Source: Stenopsyche tienmushanensis
Lineage: Eukaryota; Arthropoda; Insecta; Trichoptera; Stenopsychidae
Assembly: GCA_008973525.1 (NCBI GenBank)
Contig: WACJ01000516.1
Span: 2,046,001-2,110,000, forward strand
DNA length: 64,000 bases
Direction of reading: 5' to 3'
Below, in pieces: positions 48,840 through 62,150 of the stretch. The notes below the pieces were generated by a model. That model was given only the letters and a program-made list of their open reading frames with translations, did not search any database and had not been told where the DNA came from. Made by a program: the position numbers and the translations under genes. Positions within the stretch are counted from its first letter, which is position 1. The number at the start of each line of letters is the position of its first letter.

Positions 48840-51599
48840 ATATATCACTTTCACTAGCTGAAGTTCATCTCTTTTCACAGTCACGCTGTCCACTACGTGC
48901 CGCACCTTCCAAACTCAACAGACTATAAAAGTACAAGGTTTTTCCAACCCCTATTCTTCACCCCCTGGGCTTTAAGGCTGTAACTTACGTTGTACTCGAT
49001 ATTTGAAAATGTTATACACGTGTCTTCCTTGCTAACTTAGCACCCCGTTCGGTATCCCTGTTAATGATTTGCCCTAATTAGCCTTCACTCATAGTTGCTG
49101 AGATAATATTCAGGTCACATCTTTCAGGGAATATATAATAAGTTTCCTCCTTGTCGGTGTATCCAGAACAAAACAAGGAATTCTGCTCCAGTTATTTGTT
49201 AATTTGCTAATTCAATTTATTCGCGCTCAACATTATCTTTCTTACTGCATAAATTATTCTTAAGAATCGACGTTTTTTTACAAATTCTCAGTGCGGGCAG
49301 CATTCTATTCCCAGTTTTCAAATTTAAAGTTACAACAGAAAACTTTTGTTAATTTATAACCAAATGGCACTCACTTGAAGTTCATATTAAACTCTCCTCC
49401 AAGTTTAAATTAAATGTCTTTTAATTCTTTCGCTTGGTACCATTTTAATTATTCTAATTTTGTACCTAAAATTACGTTGACCCAATTTGTATATTTTCTA
49501 AAAAAATATATTTTTATTTGCCTTTTATATATACCAATGATGAATATCGAATACGTGAATCTTGTATAGAGAATATCTAGTATATTTTTAAGGGGGAAAT
49601 TTTGAAAAAAAATCAGGAAACAAGATGCTTACAAAGATAAATTATATGTTCTATAAATTTAGTAAGCAGAATTGATAGGAATCATGATAAAATAGATAGG
49701 AATATTTCCACGCCTCATAAGTGACATCTAACTATTCTATATTAAAAACGAATCTTATAAAGACCAAGTTTTATGAAATAATTTATTTTGCTTTTAATTA
49801 TGGGCTTAATCTTACCAAGTGATAATTTTTCACTGAATGAATATTTTGCCATATTATAAAATAATTTTTAACTTCCTTGTATCTATGAATCATATTAGGT
49901 TAAATAAATTTAAAAAAAATTATAATCGGCTGTGATTTGAAACATTTGCTTTAATTCCATAATTTTACATGTTTTCCAAAAATAAATAATATTTTGTCAA
50001 CTTATCATGATGTAAAAAAGTCAGGGTGATGTAATATTTATTATAATATTTAATAAATTATTTTATAAAGCTGGAAATATTTTATCTTTTTCTCTATAAT
50101 TTACAACGAGAAGTTTTGATTTAAATATAATGATAAAAATATTATTATTTTCTAGAATATTTTCATAAAAGAATGCTGCCATAAACATTTAGAAATTCAG
50201 CATTTTATCTCCAAATCTATGATAAAAATACGTATTTTTTTCATCTCGAGGGGGATAAATCGGTTTTTCTGATGAACGGAAGTTAAATTTCTTTCTCGCC
50301 GAACCTTTTCACAATATTCAAAGAACTCAATCAATGTGCACAAAATTGAAAATATTGTTGCAATTTTTTTCTTTGGCACGTTTAAGTAAATTACTCCCAA
50401 TGTATTCCCAAAATTTATATTCACGGGAAACGTGAAAATTTTCAACTTTCATTGACGAATTCTCATGAAATTCGCGAAGTTTTTCGTCAATAACATTCGA
50501 TCGGAAGTAATGTCCGTTTCAAAGAAATTCGCAGCATCAGCATTATCCATTGTAATGATCAAAGAAATTAAGCACATAGAACCTTTTTTTGATCAATCAA
50601 CATTTTTTTGCCTACAGTCCATTAAACACGCGCACATTGCCAATTGCTAGTTTTGCTATTCGCTTCTGCGTATTAAATCCGTTTATTTCCAAATACTTCG
50701 AGCATAAATGAATTGTTCGAAACCCACAGACGATCTAATTTTGCATTCTTTCCAGAAAATTGAACTTAATATGTAAACAAACTATATTGTAATTTCGTTA
50801 ATTGAACTCTCGGTTATGGTGATATTTTAATATATAGCTGGCCAAATGAAACGTTTGATGGAGTTAATATAACCGCACAGGGTTGTACCAAGTTGTTTTG
50901 CACTGTTCCAGGGGAACAAAAAACTAGTTTGTGATTTACAGAGCATGCGGAAAATGTGCAAGACATATTTCCGATGTGGGATAGTCAGTTGTATAGTTCG
51001 TAGACTCTCTGCGTCCCCTCGCCGAGAATTGTTGGGATGCTTCTCAAATAAACGCAGGGGAATTCTTTTAGGGTTACTACATAAATTGCATCGCTCTGTG
51101 CAATGAGAATTCCAAGAAACTTTGTCTTTCCTGTTCGAGGGAAAGAGACTTCCTCGGTGGTGTCATGTCGGAAAGACTCCAGGAAGAAAATTGGAAACTG
51201 TCTTTCGTAAAATGTAAAACGCACCCACTACACTGAGACACCGGGCTAATATATTACATCGTAAATTTAACCTGGGCTTGCGATCGTCGTTTTTCCTGTT
51301 TGTTCATAATTTGCAATGTTATACTGTTACAGTGTGTTAAAACAAACAGAGCATCCAATTTTTAAGAACAGCTGAAAAATACATATACTTTATAATACAT
51401 TACAGTACATGTTAAGAGTTCATATGAATTATATTTAAAAAATGGGTTACATTCGTTTTTTATAATTATTTTTCTATGATTTACGAAAAACTTATATACA
51501 GTACACACATTTAGAGCAAGAATTGTTATAGTCGTTTTTTTTGGTTCTTATTATAAAAATTCAAGTTCTAATAAAGATTATGAGAAATATTTTATTATA
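48840..51599. other. Gene-free stretch
   Basis: Balanced composition at 48840-49140, then AT-rich, then a GC-richer island at about 50220-51310 that is strongest at 50880-51310. Short frames on both strands only. No gene is recognised. Confidence 0.45.
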
Positions 51600-52110
51600 T
51601 CAACAAATTCGGAAGAAAATATATTTCAAATCGATCGTCTTGACTACAAACAAATACTTCTTACATAAATTCTCCATATTAAACATTTTTCCATGACGTT
51701 TCTTCCCAAACGACTGAGCATAGTCTCTAAGACGTCGTCGATGTTTCCAGTTATTTGACATTACAAAGCTGTTTAGGTGTAGCTTTATCGTTAAAAGCTC
51801 CATTTGAGTATCGCAAAAACTATTTCAACTTTTTAAGTTTTATTTGGACTATTTGCAAATGCTTATTGTAAAAGTTTTCGCTAATTTTTCTGATTTTTAG
51901 ATCTAAAAGAGGAAACATTGAGACCATTGATAACATTTTTAAAGAGCCACATTTGAGTGACTTATTTGTTATAACTATGAAAATATCACTGAAAAAAATT
52001 ACAATCTTTCCCTATCTTAATTTAACCGTATGTAAAAGGTTTTGTAAAACCATCACATAAAAAATTCTCTACCTAAAATATTTAATGGAGATCGTCTACA
52101 TCTGATATTG
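51600..52110 (-). repeat. Old dispersed repeat with short coding-like stretch (copy at 51.7 kb)
   Basis: The minus strand at 51803-51600 reads SNNWKHRRRLRDYAQSFGKK and then ENLCKKYLF. The corresponding nucleotides reappear at 58860-58600, sharing CAAATAACTGGAAACATC and TATGCTCAG(T/A)CGTTTGG. A further weak match around 52045 links it to the copies at 39.5 and 62.05 kb. The parallel coding-like blocks suggest a relic of one mobile element family that I cannot classify. Confidence 0.4.
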
Positions 52111-54164
52111 TATCTTAAGTATTACTAATTTTTTATTAATAATTTCACATAAGTATAATTATAGCAAATAGACATTTTTTAAATTTACTATCTGACACTT
52201 TTCAACATTACTATGTTACTTTTCTATAAATTATATTCTGATTTTAACCATTTACCCAAATAAAACCAAAGCGTACATAGTTTTCTGATCAATTTTTATA
52301 CAATTTTTATATAATAAAATATTTTGCTATTTTTCTCGCTATTTCACAGTAAATTAATTAGCCATTAATAGACTTATCTTGATTTTCTTTAAATTTAGAT
52401 TTATATAGATGCCTCGTTACATCAAAAATCTAAAGACTTAGAGTGTAATCTTAATTTGAACCCCTTTATTCAGATATATATTCTATCACTTAGTATAATT
52501 CCTATAGCTATCGAATACTTATGAAACCAAGTTGTATAAACACTCTTCTATGTTTGATTATTTACTATTGACAAGGAAATTTGAAACATTTTGTCATAAA
52601 CGCACAGCTTAAAAATAATACGCAAATCTATTTTTAAAGTAATCGCACATCATTGGAATACATTTTCATGTGATGTAATCATTTCCTTTTTCATTTTCCC
52701 CAAAATATTTTTCGCACAAATCTGAAGAATTCTTACGAATCAAACGGCGAATGTATATTTATTGGCTATGATTGAAATTGAGATTATAACTAAGCCACTG
52801 AATATCGCTCGAGCAATTTTTTACCCTGTCAGTAATTCGATAGAATATGGAGGTAGTTGTCCCAGTGGGTGGCAGAGCAGTAATCAATCACACTGAAAGT
52901 GGAAAGCAACAACGAAGTATAATGTATCAAGACGTAGACTTAATGTAAACAAGACATTAGTTATCCCTAACGACGTGTTCAAGAGACTTTGTAAAGTTTA
53001 TTTAATTAACCGACCATCGGAGCCCAGTGGACTAAATATATGGCTCGCAATTAATAATTAGAGACTGCCTAAGCCCTTTGTTTAATAAGACTTCTCCAAG
53101 CAAGTTGGACAATAAGACCTCGTATTTCATATTTGACGAGGACTAGTTCGCTCCGACAAATTAACGACTATTGACTTTCGATGGATGTGTATTTTAATAC
53201 TCAGCGTTGTCTTGCTCCTTATTACAATATTGTATCGGTCAATTTCCAATTCCTCATGAAAAAATTGTTCGAGACTTGTATTTGATTATTGAGTTTGCTT
53301 TGTATAATTGGCAGAGATGCTGTCGAACATCGTAAATATCCCTCTTCAGAATGATTGAACGTCTGTCAAAACTTTAGTTCCGCTAAGGTTATATCAAATT
53401 ATTCTACTATGAAAGTACAAGTAGACATAAGATGATATTTATTTAATGTAGGAGTCCGTCGATATCTCAAAGATGAGCAACGCTCTCGTCTCGTCGACGA
53501 TCGTTAGTTGACATTTTGATTTTCAATAAAGCACCATGGATGTCATGTTGGGTGAAACATTGAAGATAAGAAGGATTATCCTACGTTGCTTTTTTTATTA
53601 GATCTAATTTTTGTCTCATCATGCTGACTGGACGGACCAAAAAACTTATGTCTTTTTTTTTCGAAAAATGTCTGCCTAATCTTAGCTTGTGACACACTCT
53701 TTTATTGTTGACTTTCTTTGAATTTCAGTTTCAAATCCTTAACGTCATTGCGACGATAGACATTGATTGTAATCGAAAGCAATTGAAAAGCTGACAAAAA
53801 GCTTTATTTTTTGTAAATAACAATTATAAAGGGATTAAATCTTTGAGCATCTCTTAATGAGGCAAGCATAACAATCAAGAGATAAAAGATCAATCAATAT
53901 CAAGTACTTATCGAGCAATTATTTCTTTTTCAAGTATTTATTTGCTTATTTTTTTAAGAACATTCAAAAGAAAATTCTTGAATTTCCATTGTATGTTTCA
54001 ATTGTAACGGGCATATTTTTTCCATTTTTTTAAAATTCAGTAGATTTTGATCGGTCGCATGTCAAAAGGAAACTCCGACACCAAATATTTTTTTTATATT
54101 TTACTTCAATGAACATCATTCAAAAAAAGTATTCTTATATGAAATATTATATACACTTCATCTA
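52111..54164. other. Gene-free stretch
   Basis: AT-rich with a GC-richer patch at about 52780-53220. No exon, RNA gene or classifiable element is seen. Confidence 0.5.
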
Positions 54165-54669
54165 TTAAGGGACATTTCTACCTTGTTGTGCCTAAAAGAG
54201 ATCGATTTTTTAACATATTTTTAACGATTTTTTAACAATATATAGTGTATAGTATAGACTATAATTAGGAAGAAATATTTTTTAAAAAATGTGAGCAATT
54301 GAAGAAAAATATGTATTTTTACCAACTTTTTTGTAGTTTTTTGTTTAAAAAAAAAAACAGTTCAATATATTTAGATAATTGTAGTCTATATGATGAAAAC
54401 GTTTATTATACACGTGCTTGCTAAATTTCATAAAGATTGCTTATCTAGGGCGTGTGGGAACACTTCCATATGCTAGGAAAAAGTAGTTTCGAGAAAAACG
54501 CATTTAAAGTTTATCCTCTCATCTTCGCGAAGCGCAGCTTCTCCTCGTTGGCCTATAACTTTGCGAATTTCATTTATATCGACTTGAAATTTACTGAATG
54601 TATTCTTGGTTCTTTCCGATACATGAATAATTTTTTTTTAATCAACTAGGTAGAAATTATGTAAATTAA
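54165..54669. mobile_element. Non-autonomous TTAA-class DNA transposon
   Basis: The core at 54169-54665 (497 bp) is flanked by TTAA at 54165-54168 and 54666-54669. The left end reads GGGACATTTCTACCTTGTTG. The reverse complement of the right end reads TTTACATAATTTCTACCTAG, then TTG, which aligns as an imperfect inverted repeat around ATTTCTACCT. The interior has no transposase but includes GAGAAAAACGCATTTAAAG and a GC-richer patch near 54530-54560, features of non-autonomous elements of this kind. TTAA duplications point to the piggyBac or Kolobok class; I cannot choose between them. Confidence 0.6.
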
Positions 54670-57600
54670 CACTTGGACATTAAAATTAATTGATATGTTG
54701 ATTATGCAAAAATTATTACCCTTGTATTCGATGAATAAATTTGATTAACCTTATTTGCTGCTTAATCGTGACCGTTTTAAAGCTTTAAATCCTGTATTAA
54801 AATATAGTTCATGTATAATTTTCGTAGTTTTCAAATATAATAATATTCCACCATTATGAATAAAATCAAAATTCAAAAAGTCAATAAATTGATATAGACC
54901 GACCTTTTTGTAACAAGTAATAGTCTTTAATCGTTATTTTTTTTAAACTTTCAATCACACAAAGCAATTAAAGGATGATATATTGAATAAAATTGACCTC
55001 AAAGCATCATGTATTATAGCATTATATTTCTTTCTTTAGTCTAAGGAAAACGTATTCTAAACTGAGTAATATTTTCAATTTCAAAATTCTGAAATGTTGA
55101 TGCTTTCAATATGTTTTGTATCGAATTTTGGCCGCATTTACATTATCTTTGTTGGTAATTTATTTTAATTGGGGTGCTTATTTGGAGATCTCCACTAACC
55201 ACTGAGTAAATTAAAGCGCACCCCCCAAAGCTGAATGAAAAGTTTCCAATTGTAATTTAGTAATTGTGATCAAAGGAAAATATATTGCTTTAACCTTTCA
55301 CGAGCTTGCATTGTGCTCGGGGTCTGAACTAAAATTTCACAATAAGCAGCTACCATTGTGCGTTAGGTCTTAAATCCAACCCCTAGGATTTGGAACGTGG
55401 TTTGAGGCACTCTGTAAACATTGTTCTTCGGTCGATTATATATGCGAAGCTTGTGCTTTTCTCTTTTCGTCCAGCCAAATTATCCCAGATAATATTTCTT
55501 CTGTCCGTGCTTCGAAGTCTTGTTTGAGAATGTCACGGGTAGTGGACCGCGATCGCCTGAGTGCTCGACTGGACAAATACGGGAAACTGGATTAAACACA
55601 GACCGTCTGTTTGAGATTCATATTATGGTTGCCACTTATTCGAGTGAAAGCCTCAATTTTATCATTTTAAATATGTAGGTCGTCTGCTGTTCGGCGGCTT
55701 TGTAAAATTCATATTTGATCTTCTGAGAAGTAAACTAGGGGATGCTCGCGTCGGTTACTTTAACAATCGCTTCTTAAATGTGTAATTAAATATTTTTCCC
55801 GTTGTGTTTACATTGTATTTTGATCCTTGATCAGTTTTGATGTAATTTATAAGTGTTTTGTGTTGTAATTAAGTAATTACTCACAATCAAACCCGGTTAT
55901 AACGAGCACCAAATTATCCACATAAATTTTACCATATAACTGATGTGAAAATTTTTGATTAACTAACATATTTACATTGTAATTCAAAAATAACAGATAT
56001 CATATTATTTGCTTGGCAAGAAAATTTTACTTCGAATACAAAATATGATTATTTAGACAATAATCATTTATTCTATTCGTTTTATCGTGTTACTTTTTTC
56101 TTGGTCAATTTCTTTTCTTTCTTGTCAAATTGTATAATTTTTGCTTTTATAACCGTATTTTTTTATTTTAAGTATTTTTCTAACAATTTGATCGATTTAT
56201 GTCGCACAGTGGATGAAATAATGCTAATATTGGAAAGCCGCAACGAACAAGCTTTCTGATAAAGTATATGGATGAAAGATAAACTGAGACTATCACATGA
56301 GAAACGATTAAGTAAGTACCAATTTTAGATTAGTGAATAAAATCAGAGTATATATGTTGAACAATAAATGAGATTAAGCTCAAGATAGAGATGAATAAAA
56401 GCCCGTTGAAGAAAGCTCTTGACTCCAAGAACTGAAATAATAATGAGGTCGAAATTTGAGATTGATCTTCCAACTTCGTTCAAAATCTGTTAAATATTTG
56501 TTTTCAAAATTATTTATTATAGTTTCATTGTTAATATTATGGTAAAATATAAAGGAGTATTTAAAAATATATATGTAAGATGAATGAATGTCATACGATA
56601 TGATTCAAAATAATTTGAGTTTTTATCTCTTTGTATATTAAAAGAATAACCACAAATCAAAATTCACTATTGTTTTACTTAAATTTAATTTTAGTGTTAT
56701 AAAATTCAATCATTTTTGATAAAAATATCGATTGTTATAACTTAGTGTCTCTTGCAAGTTGTTTTACGACTGAATATTCTTCACTATATAATGGTCAATG
56801 TCTTATAAGATTTTTTCATTAAATTTGTATAATAAACATGCCAATATTGCTCATCTTTATAACGTCTTCGAAATAGTCATAATTTTCTCATATTAATCAG
56901 TTGGGAAAAATGAAATACTGAAAAAGTTAAACATATTTCTCTTATAATCATATTACACGGTCGGTTGTAAGCCGCAACTTTTGATGTAATTTTTCTTATG
57001 CCAAACGAAAAGATTTAAGTACCAAAATTTTCGAAGGTCACGTTTTTCGTTATATATGTCATATTTCTCAAGAAAACATCCATTTTAAATGCGTCATCCC
57101 CTAAAAAATTACGCAACATGCGTTGTACATGGAGATGTTTTATATCAAGCTCGACTGCGGCTCGAAAGAGCCACGTCACTATCCTCCGATGAAGGTCGTT
57201 AAAAATCATGATGAACCTTCGAAATGAATATTCAGCAAATAAATTGCCATGCCTCTATCCAACTCATTTTCTGCTGAGAAGTTGTCTGCTTGTTGTCGAA
57301 GTTAATCAAATATGCAAATTGGGAAACATAAGAAGTCGAATATGAACGTGTAAGCTCTCTCCCGAGTGTAATCTTTGGGATTAGAGCGCCGTTGCGTCTT
57401 TAGTCGTCTGACGTTAATGAATTCTTCTTTGAGATTTTTCGTTAATCAAAAACGTGATTAAAATTTAATCGCCTAAAATAATTCGATAAATTCGCTGTGG
57501 CTTAGAATTGAATTGTGGGTGTGACAATTTGTGGGCGAAGACACGTCCTATTCTATAATGGAAAACGACGTCTCGGTTGACTGTGTTCGAAATTATTTTC

Positions 57601-58596
57601 GTTGTTAGTATAAAATTCATCATTTTTATGTTCATCTATAAATCAAGATAACCTTTAAATTAGAAATTAAATTCATTCGAATTGTTCATCATTGAGATCG
57701 ATGTAAATACATCGGACGAATGCTTGTTAAATCGGTTAAAATCCAAAAGCTCTCTCTTGATTTAGAAGGCTAAATAAATATAGAAAGCAACCTTACACTA
57801 TATTGTAATCGCAGCAAGTTCCTGTTATCCGCTTTGCTCCTCCGATGTGTTCCTGGTAGTGGTCGTTGTGGTTAGGTCTCTTTGACAAATACTGAAAATT
57901 GCTGCTCTCGTGGTATATTCGTCTCCTTTGTAAAATGCATTTATCATTTTATTTTAAATCACATTCTATCAAATTTACTATTCAATTGCTTTTATATAAT
58001 AAAAGTATTGATTGTGTTCAATTTATTTACACCAACACAGTTATTGTATATCATATATAACTTGATTGATCTTTTTATAAATTCCATCTAATAGTCAGTT
58101 ATTTCTTTGGCTTTATTCTATCAATTAATCCAGGCTTCCGAATCGGTCAAGTTATAAAAATTTTAGATAACTATAATATTAATAGTGTTTCAATTGTACA
58201 AGATCTATATTTTGTCCCATATTGTTTTATGATCAAGATAATATAGTTTGAAATCAAAATTTTAATGGCATGTATAAAGCATCTCGGCTCGTTTTACTAA
58301 TTTAATTCCAGTAGAAACCATAAACCTTGTCTCAGAGCCTTCTTAATCATTGTATTGTATCTATATACAGTCGAGTAGATGTAAGAATAGTTAATTAATA
58401 GTTAGAGTAGGACTTGCTTCAGCCTTAACAGATAGTATATCACCATTTACCTTTGCCTGGAACATCACCATATATCACATTTTGACTTATTCTTGATATT
58501 AATTTTTTTGAAGTGTTATCCAGCATTATAACCATACATAGATTTTGTCGATAAATCTTATTCGCATTATTATCGTCGAACAAAATCCTAGTACTG
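54670..58596. other. Gene-free stretch
   Basis: AT-rich, with GC-richer islands at about 55290-55760 and 57010-57600. No splice-bounded exon or RNA gene is recognised. An open frame of 64 codons at 57209-57015 (minus) has no domain. Confidence 0.5.
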
Positions 58597-58880
58597 TTAG
58601 CAAAATTCTAATACCAGGAATGGATATAAATTTGCTTTAAATAACAAACATTTTAAAATATTCATCCAAAATGAATAATCCATCTTCAAAGGCAAATTTA
58701 TATTTTTTACAGAATTCCCAGAACAATTAATATTTATTATATCCTCCATAACATTTTTTTTCCAAACGTCTGAGCATACTCTCAAATATTTTGGCAATAC
58801 TTAGCTAAGAATTCATTTATCCAAACGTCTATGATTGATGTTTCCAGTTATTTGGCACTATGTGGCTATTTATTTGCAAT
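58597..58880 (-). repeat. Old dispersed repeat (copy at 58.7 kb)
   Basis: Homologous to 51600-51790. The copy carries an extra stretch of about 35 bp between CATCAATCATAGACGTTTGG and GAGTATGCTCAGACGTTTGG, with ACGTTTGG at both edges, which looks like a small local duplication. The frame is broken. The same CTGGAAACATC and CAGACGTTTGG landmarks place the alignment. Confidence 0.45.
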
Positions 58881-61380
58881 GACGTCCTTGAGATGGCATA
58901 GATTTATGAAATTCAAATTAAGTCTGCTGTAGACAAAAATCGACATTTGATTGATTTTTGTGATTTCTACATTTAAAATTTACCATTAATTTAAAGATGA
59001 TCTCCTACCTAATAATTGTAATTAAAATAACCTTGTCCTCTTAATAATGGCTTAAATTTGATATAAGTAACTTTCTAATTTTTATCTTTATTTAAACCCA
59101 TTTTGACCTTATTAAAAAAAATGTATAGTTTAGATCTTTTTCACATTTACCCACGCTAATCTAAGTGATGTTTGTCGTAGTAATATGAGATTAAATATTT
59201 TTCCATGACACGTTAATGTAGTTTAATGATTGAGGCCATTAAGCCTCAAAATGGACCCGTTATATAATTTAAGCATTACAAGCAGTCACTCGCTCAATTT
59301 GCATTATCCCTTTCAAATATACGGCATTTTGAGCTCTAATTTCGAATATAATTTAATACATTCAAAGCACATAACATTTTGAAAGCTATCCCAGTCGATT
59401 GTATATTAATGCATTTCAGCGGATGTGTTTGAATTAATTTGGTTTTAGGATTGGTATTCAGTATGCTAATGAAGATGACTCATTAATATTTTTCAAGTTT
59501 TGAGGTGTTTGGTTGTATTAACATTATCAATCATGCTTAAGTTATAACGCATGAAAGGCCTCTAATGATAAATACATTTTCATAATATTTATACGAAGCA
59601 TTTCTTATGTATACGCATGTCCTGGATGGTAACCATGGGGAAATTCGGTAGGTTGGACGCTAAATGCGCAAAACCTGTTTTCTCCTCGTTCGCCAGAGGG
59701 TTCCTTCAGAGCCTTCAGAGCTTCGGGCGCGGAAAGACGCATCAACGCTGCTCTCGCCGCTACTAACTTTTACGATACTTTTGCTCACTTTTCGATTTTA
59801 TTATTTGATAAATAGCCTCCAATAATCCACAAGTCTTTAATTCGTACGATAGACTTACGAAACTCTAAATTGGAGTGAATCGTTTCTTTAATTTGTTTGA
59901 AATATAAGTTTCCTCGTGTGAATTTGTGATTTGGTGCTAATCGTTGAGTATGTTTATCTGCCGATGATGCTGACGTAGTATCATGAGGACTTTACGATGA
60001 TGCCGGCTGCAAACGGCGGGGTCATACGTGATGCTGCCGTGATGCTGCTTGGTATCCTGTACGCAATCACGTGACACACACGTGCTTAATTGCCATAATA
60101 CCATGCTCTGCTATGTGAGTACCTAATTAAGTCATCGAATTAAGGACACGTTCTTTATCTTTAAAAAGACTAACCTTTCGACATAAATTCGCCCTTAAAT
60201 CCAAGAGAAAAACATTCCGACCCAATTACCGCACAAAAGATCTTCAAACAATTGTATGATCGTATGAAAATAAGAAAAAACGTGAGGCCATTTGTTATTC
60301 AACGATTTTTCAATATGCTTATTATGATAAGTCTCATGCTCAAAGGGCATATGCCTTATTTATTATTTAAGGGTTATTTTTTCATAATTCTCGTATTTAG
60401 TATACGCAATAAAAACATCCACAAGACGCTCTAAAATTATGAATAAACATCCCTCACGCGTTCAAATTTATACAATACATGCACAAGGGCAACTTTAAAG
60501 ATAATTAATTCTAAGTATTTATGGGAAATTTTAGCACAAATTTATAAAAGCGTATAACCGAGGAAATTAGCATACTTAAAAAAAAGTACGCATTGTTGCT
60601 GCTTTATATTCCCCTAATATTTTTTGCGGACATTAATATTTTTTAAATACGTAAATATTTTAAATCAAATGCAAAAATATTTCCCTGTATGAATAATTTC
60701 ATATTTTAAATGTTGGACGCACGTTCCGGTGCTTTGAAAGTCTAGTGGATAGAAATTTGAATCGTTATTAATGCTGAAACATTTCGAAACCAATCTAAAT
60801 GTATTTCATCGACATAATTTATTTAGAGGCCATCTTTAACCATATCAACCAGTTCGTTTAAGATGTATATTTTCATGGAATTCATAAAAGCGCCATTTTC
60901 ATATTGAAGTAATGTTTATGCAAAATTTTCAAGGTTTTCCTATTTAAAATAATCAGATGAGAAAATATATTCAGACTAGCTTCAATGTGTATAAATATTT
61001 TTGCACGTGATAAATGTACGTATTTGGAATTAAGTAAAACCTCAAAACGTTGGTTTCTCATGAATTTCCAAGGTTGAAGAATGGAGGTTTTTTGTTGAAA
61101 TAATTATGGTTTTGCGAGTGGTTTTCCCCCTTCCTATGGATGTTAATCGAACATGAAAGATGTTTCTTTGATTTGAAATTGAAATACCACGATGTGGCTT
61201 ATGATTCGTATTTGGTGAAATATTCACCAAACGTTTTTATGCTAAAAAATAAATATTGTCCTTTGATTTGTGGTTTAATATTGTATAAATAAATCTGTTG
61301 AATAATATAGAATTTATTATCATAGAACTATATATTTTATATTTGCGAAACGCATATTAAAAATACATAAGTATCCAGAA
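58881..61380. other. Gene-free stretch with a strong island
   Basis: AT-rich up to 59590, then a marked GC-richer island (59590-60260, separate entry), then AT-rich sequence with a weaker island near 60700-61230. No exon is recognised. Confidence 0.5.
59590..60260. promoter_or_regulatory. GC-richer island with clustered short repeats and paired E-boxes
   Basis: Tandem CTTCAGAGC at 59704-59712 and 59713-59721. GTGATGCTGC at 60028-60037 and 60039-60048 (period 11). Two CACGTG E-boxes at 60068-60073 and 60079-60084, with centres 11 bp apart on the same helical face. CACGTG is the core for bHLH factors such as Myc/Max, USF, MITF and Clock/Cycle types. The arrangement looks like a regulatory cluster. 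There is no coding frame. Regulatory activity is inferred, not shown. Confidence 0.4.
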
Positions 61381-62150
61381 TGGTATAAAACTTTTTATAC
61401 ATTATATTTATACATGACTGGTTTTGATCATTATAATTTGACGATAATCGTCAATATTATTTTGGTATACATTGGATTTTTATTTCTATTTATTTATTAA
61501 AAATATATTTCATTTTTATTCGATAAAACGGTATATAGGGGTAGATTTTTGATTATTTTTAAACAAATATTATAGATATCGCTTTCTACATATTTTTTAC
61601 ATTTTCGATTTGCTCTAAAATTTATTATATTTTTGTCTGATTCTAAAAACTTAGTAAAACGATTAAATTGGATCAACTGAGATGGATTCGTAATAATTGA
61701 TATAAAATCATTCAAAGCCATAATAACATCGTTTCTCCTTAACGAATCCTCTCTTAATTTTAAATTCAGCTACTTAAATAAGTTTATGCAAGAAAATATT
61801 CATATTTTCGTTCGATTATCTCAATTAAGGTAGATTTTCATTTCCTTGGAATCTGAAAAAGTAAATAGTTAGACGATTAATAAAATCAAGCAGATTTATC
61901 AACGAGATCTTCTCATACCTAAGAACTCTTCTTCAAATAATCTTATCCTAACTTAACCAACAATGGATTGTAACGAAAAACCACATTCAAGTCATTCTTG
62001 CCTAGAAAAATAATATAGATCGCCTATATCCGATAATGTAAATTCCTTATCTTAAAGACGACGTTGAACCACCACATAAAACTTTCAATTCTCGATATTT
62101 TATGAAGAATGCTTTCTACTGAATGATCATAACATAATTATTAAATCAAC
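61380..62150 (-). repeat. Old dispersed repeat with coding-like stretch (copy at 61.8 kb)
   Basis: 61830-61950 aligns with 39350-39470, and the AAACCACCACATAAAA block near 62050 recurs at 39496. On the minus strand a 74-codon frame (61721-61497) begins MALNDFISIITNPSQLIQFN, follows a pyrimidine-CAG sequence and is rich in Lys and Asn. It may be part of the same unclassified relic family as the 51.7 and 58.7 kb copies. Confidence 0.35.
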
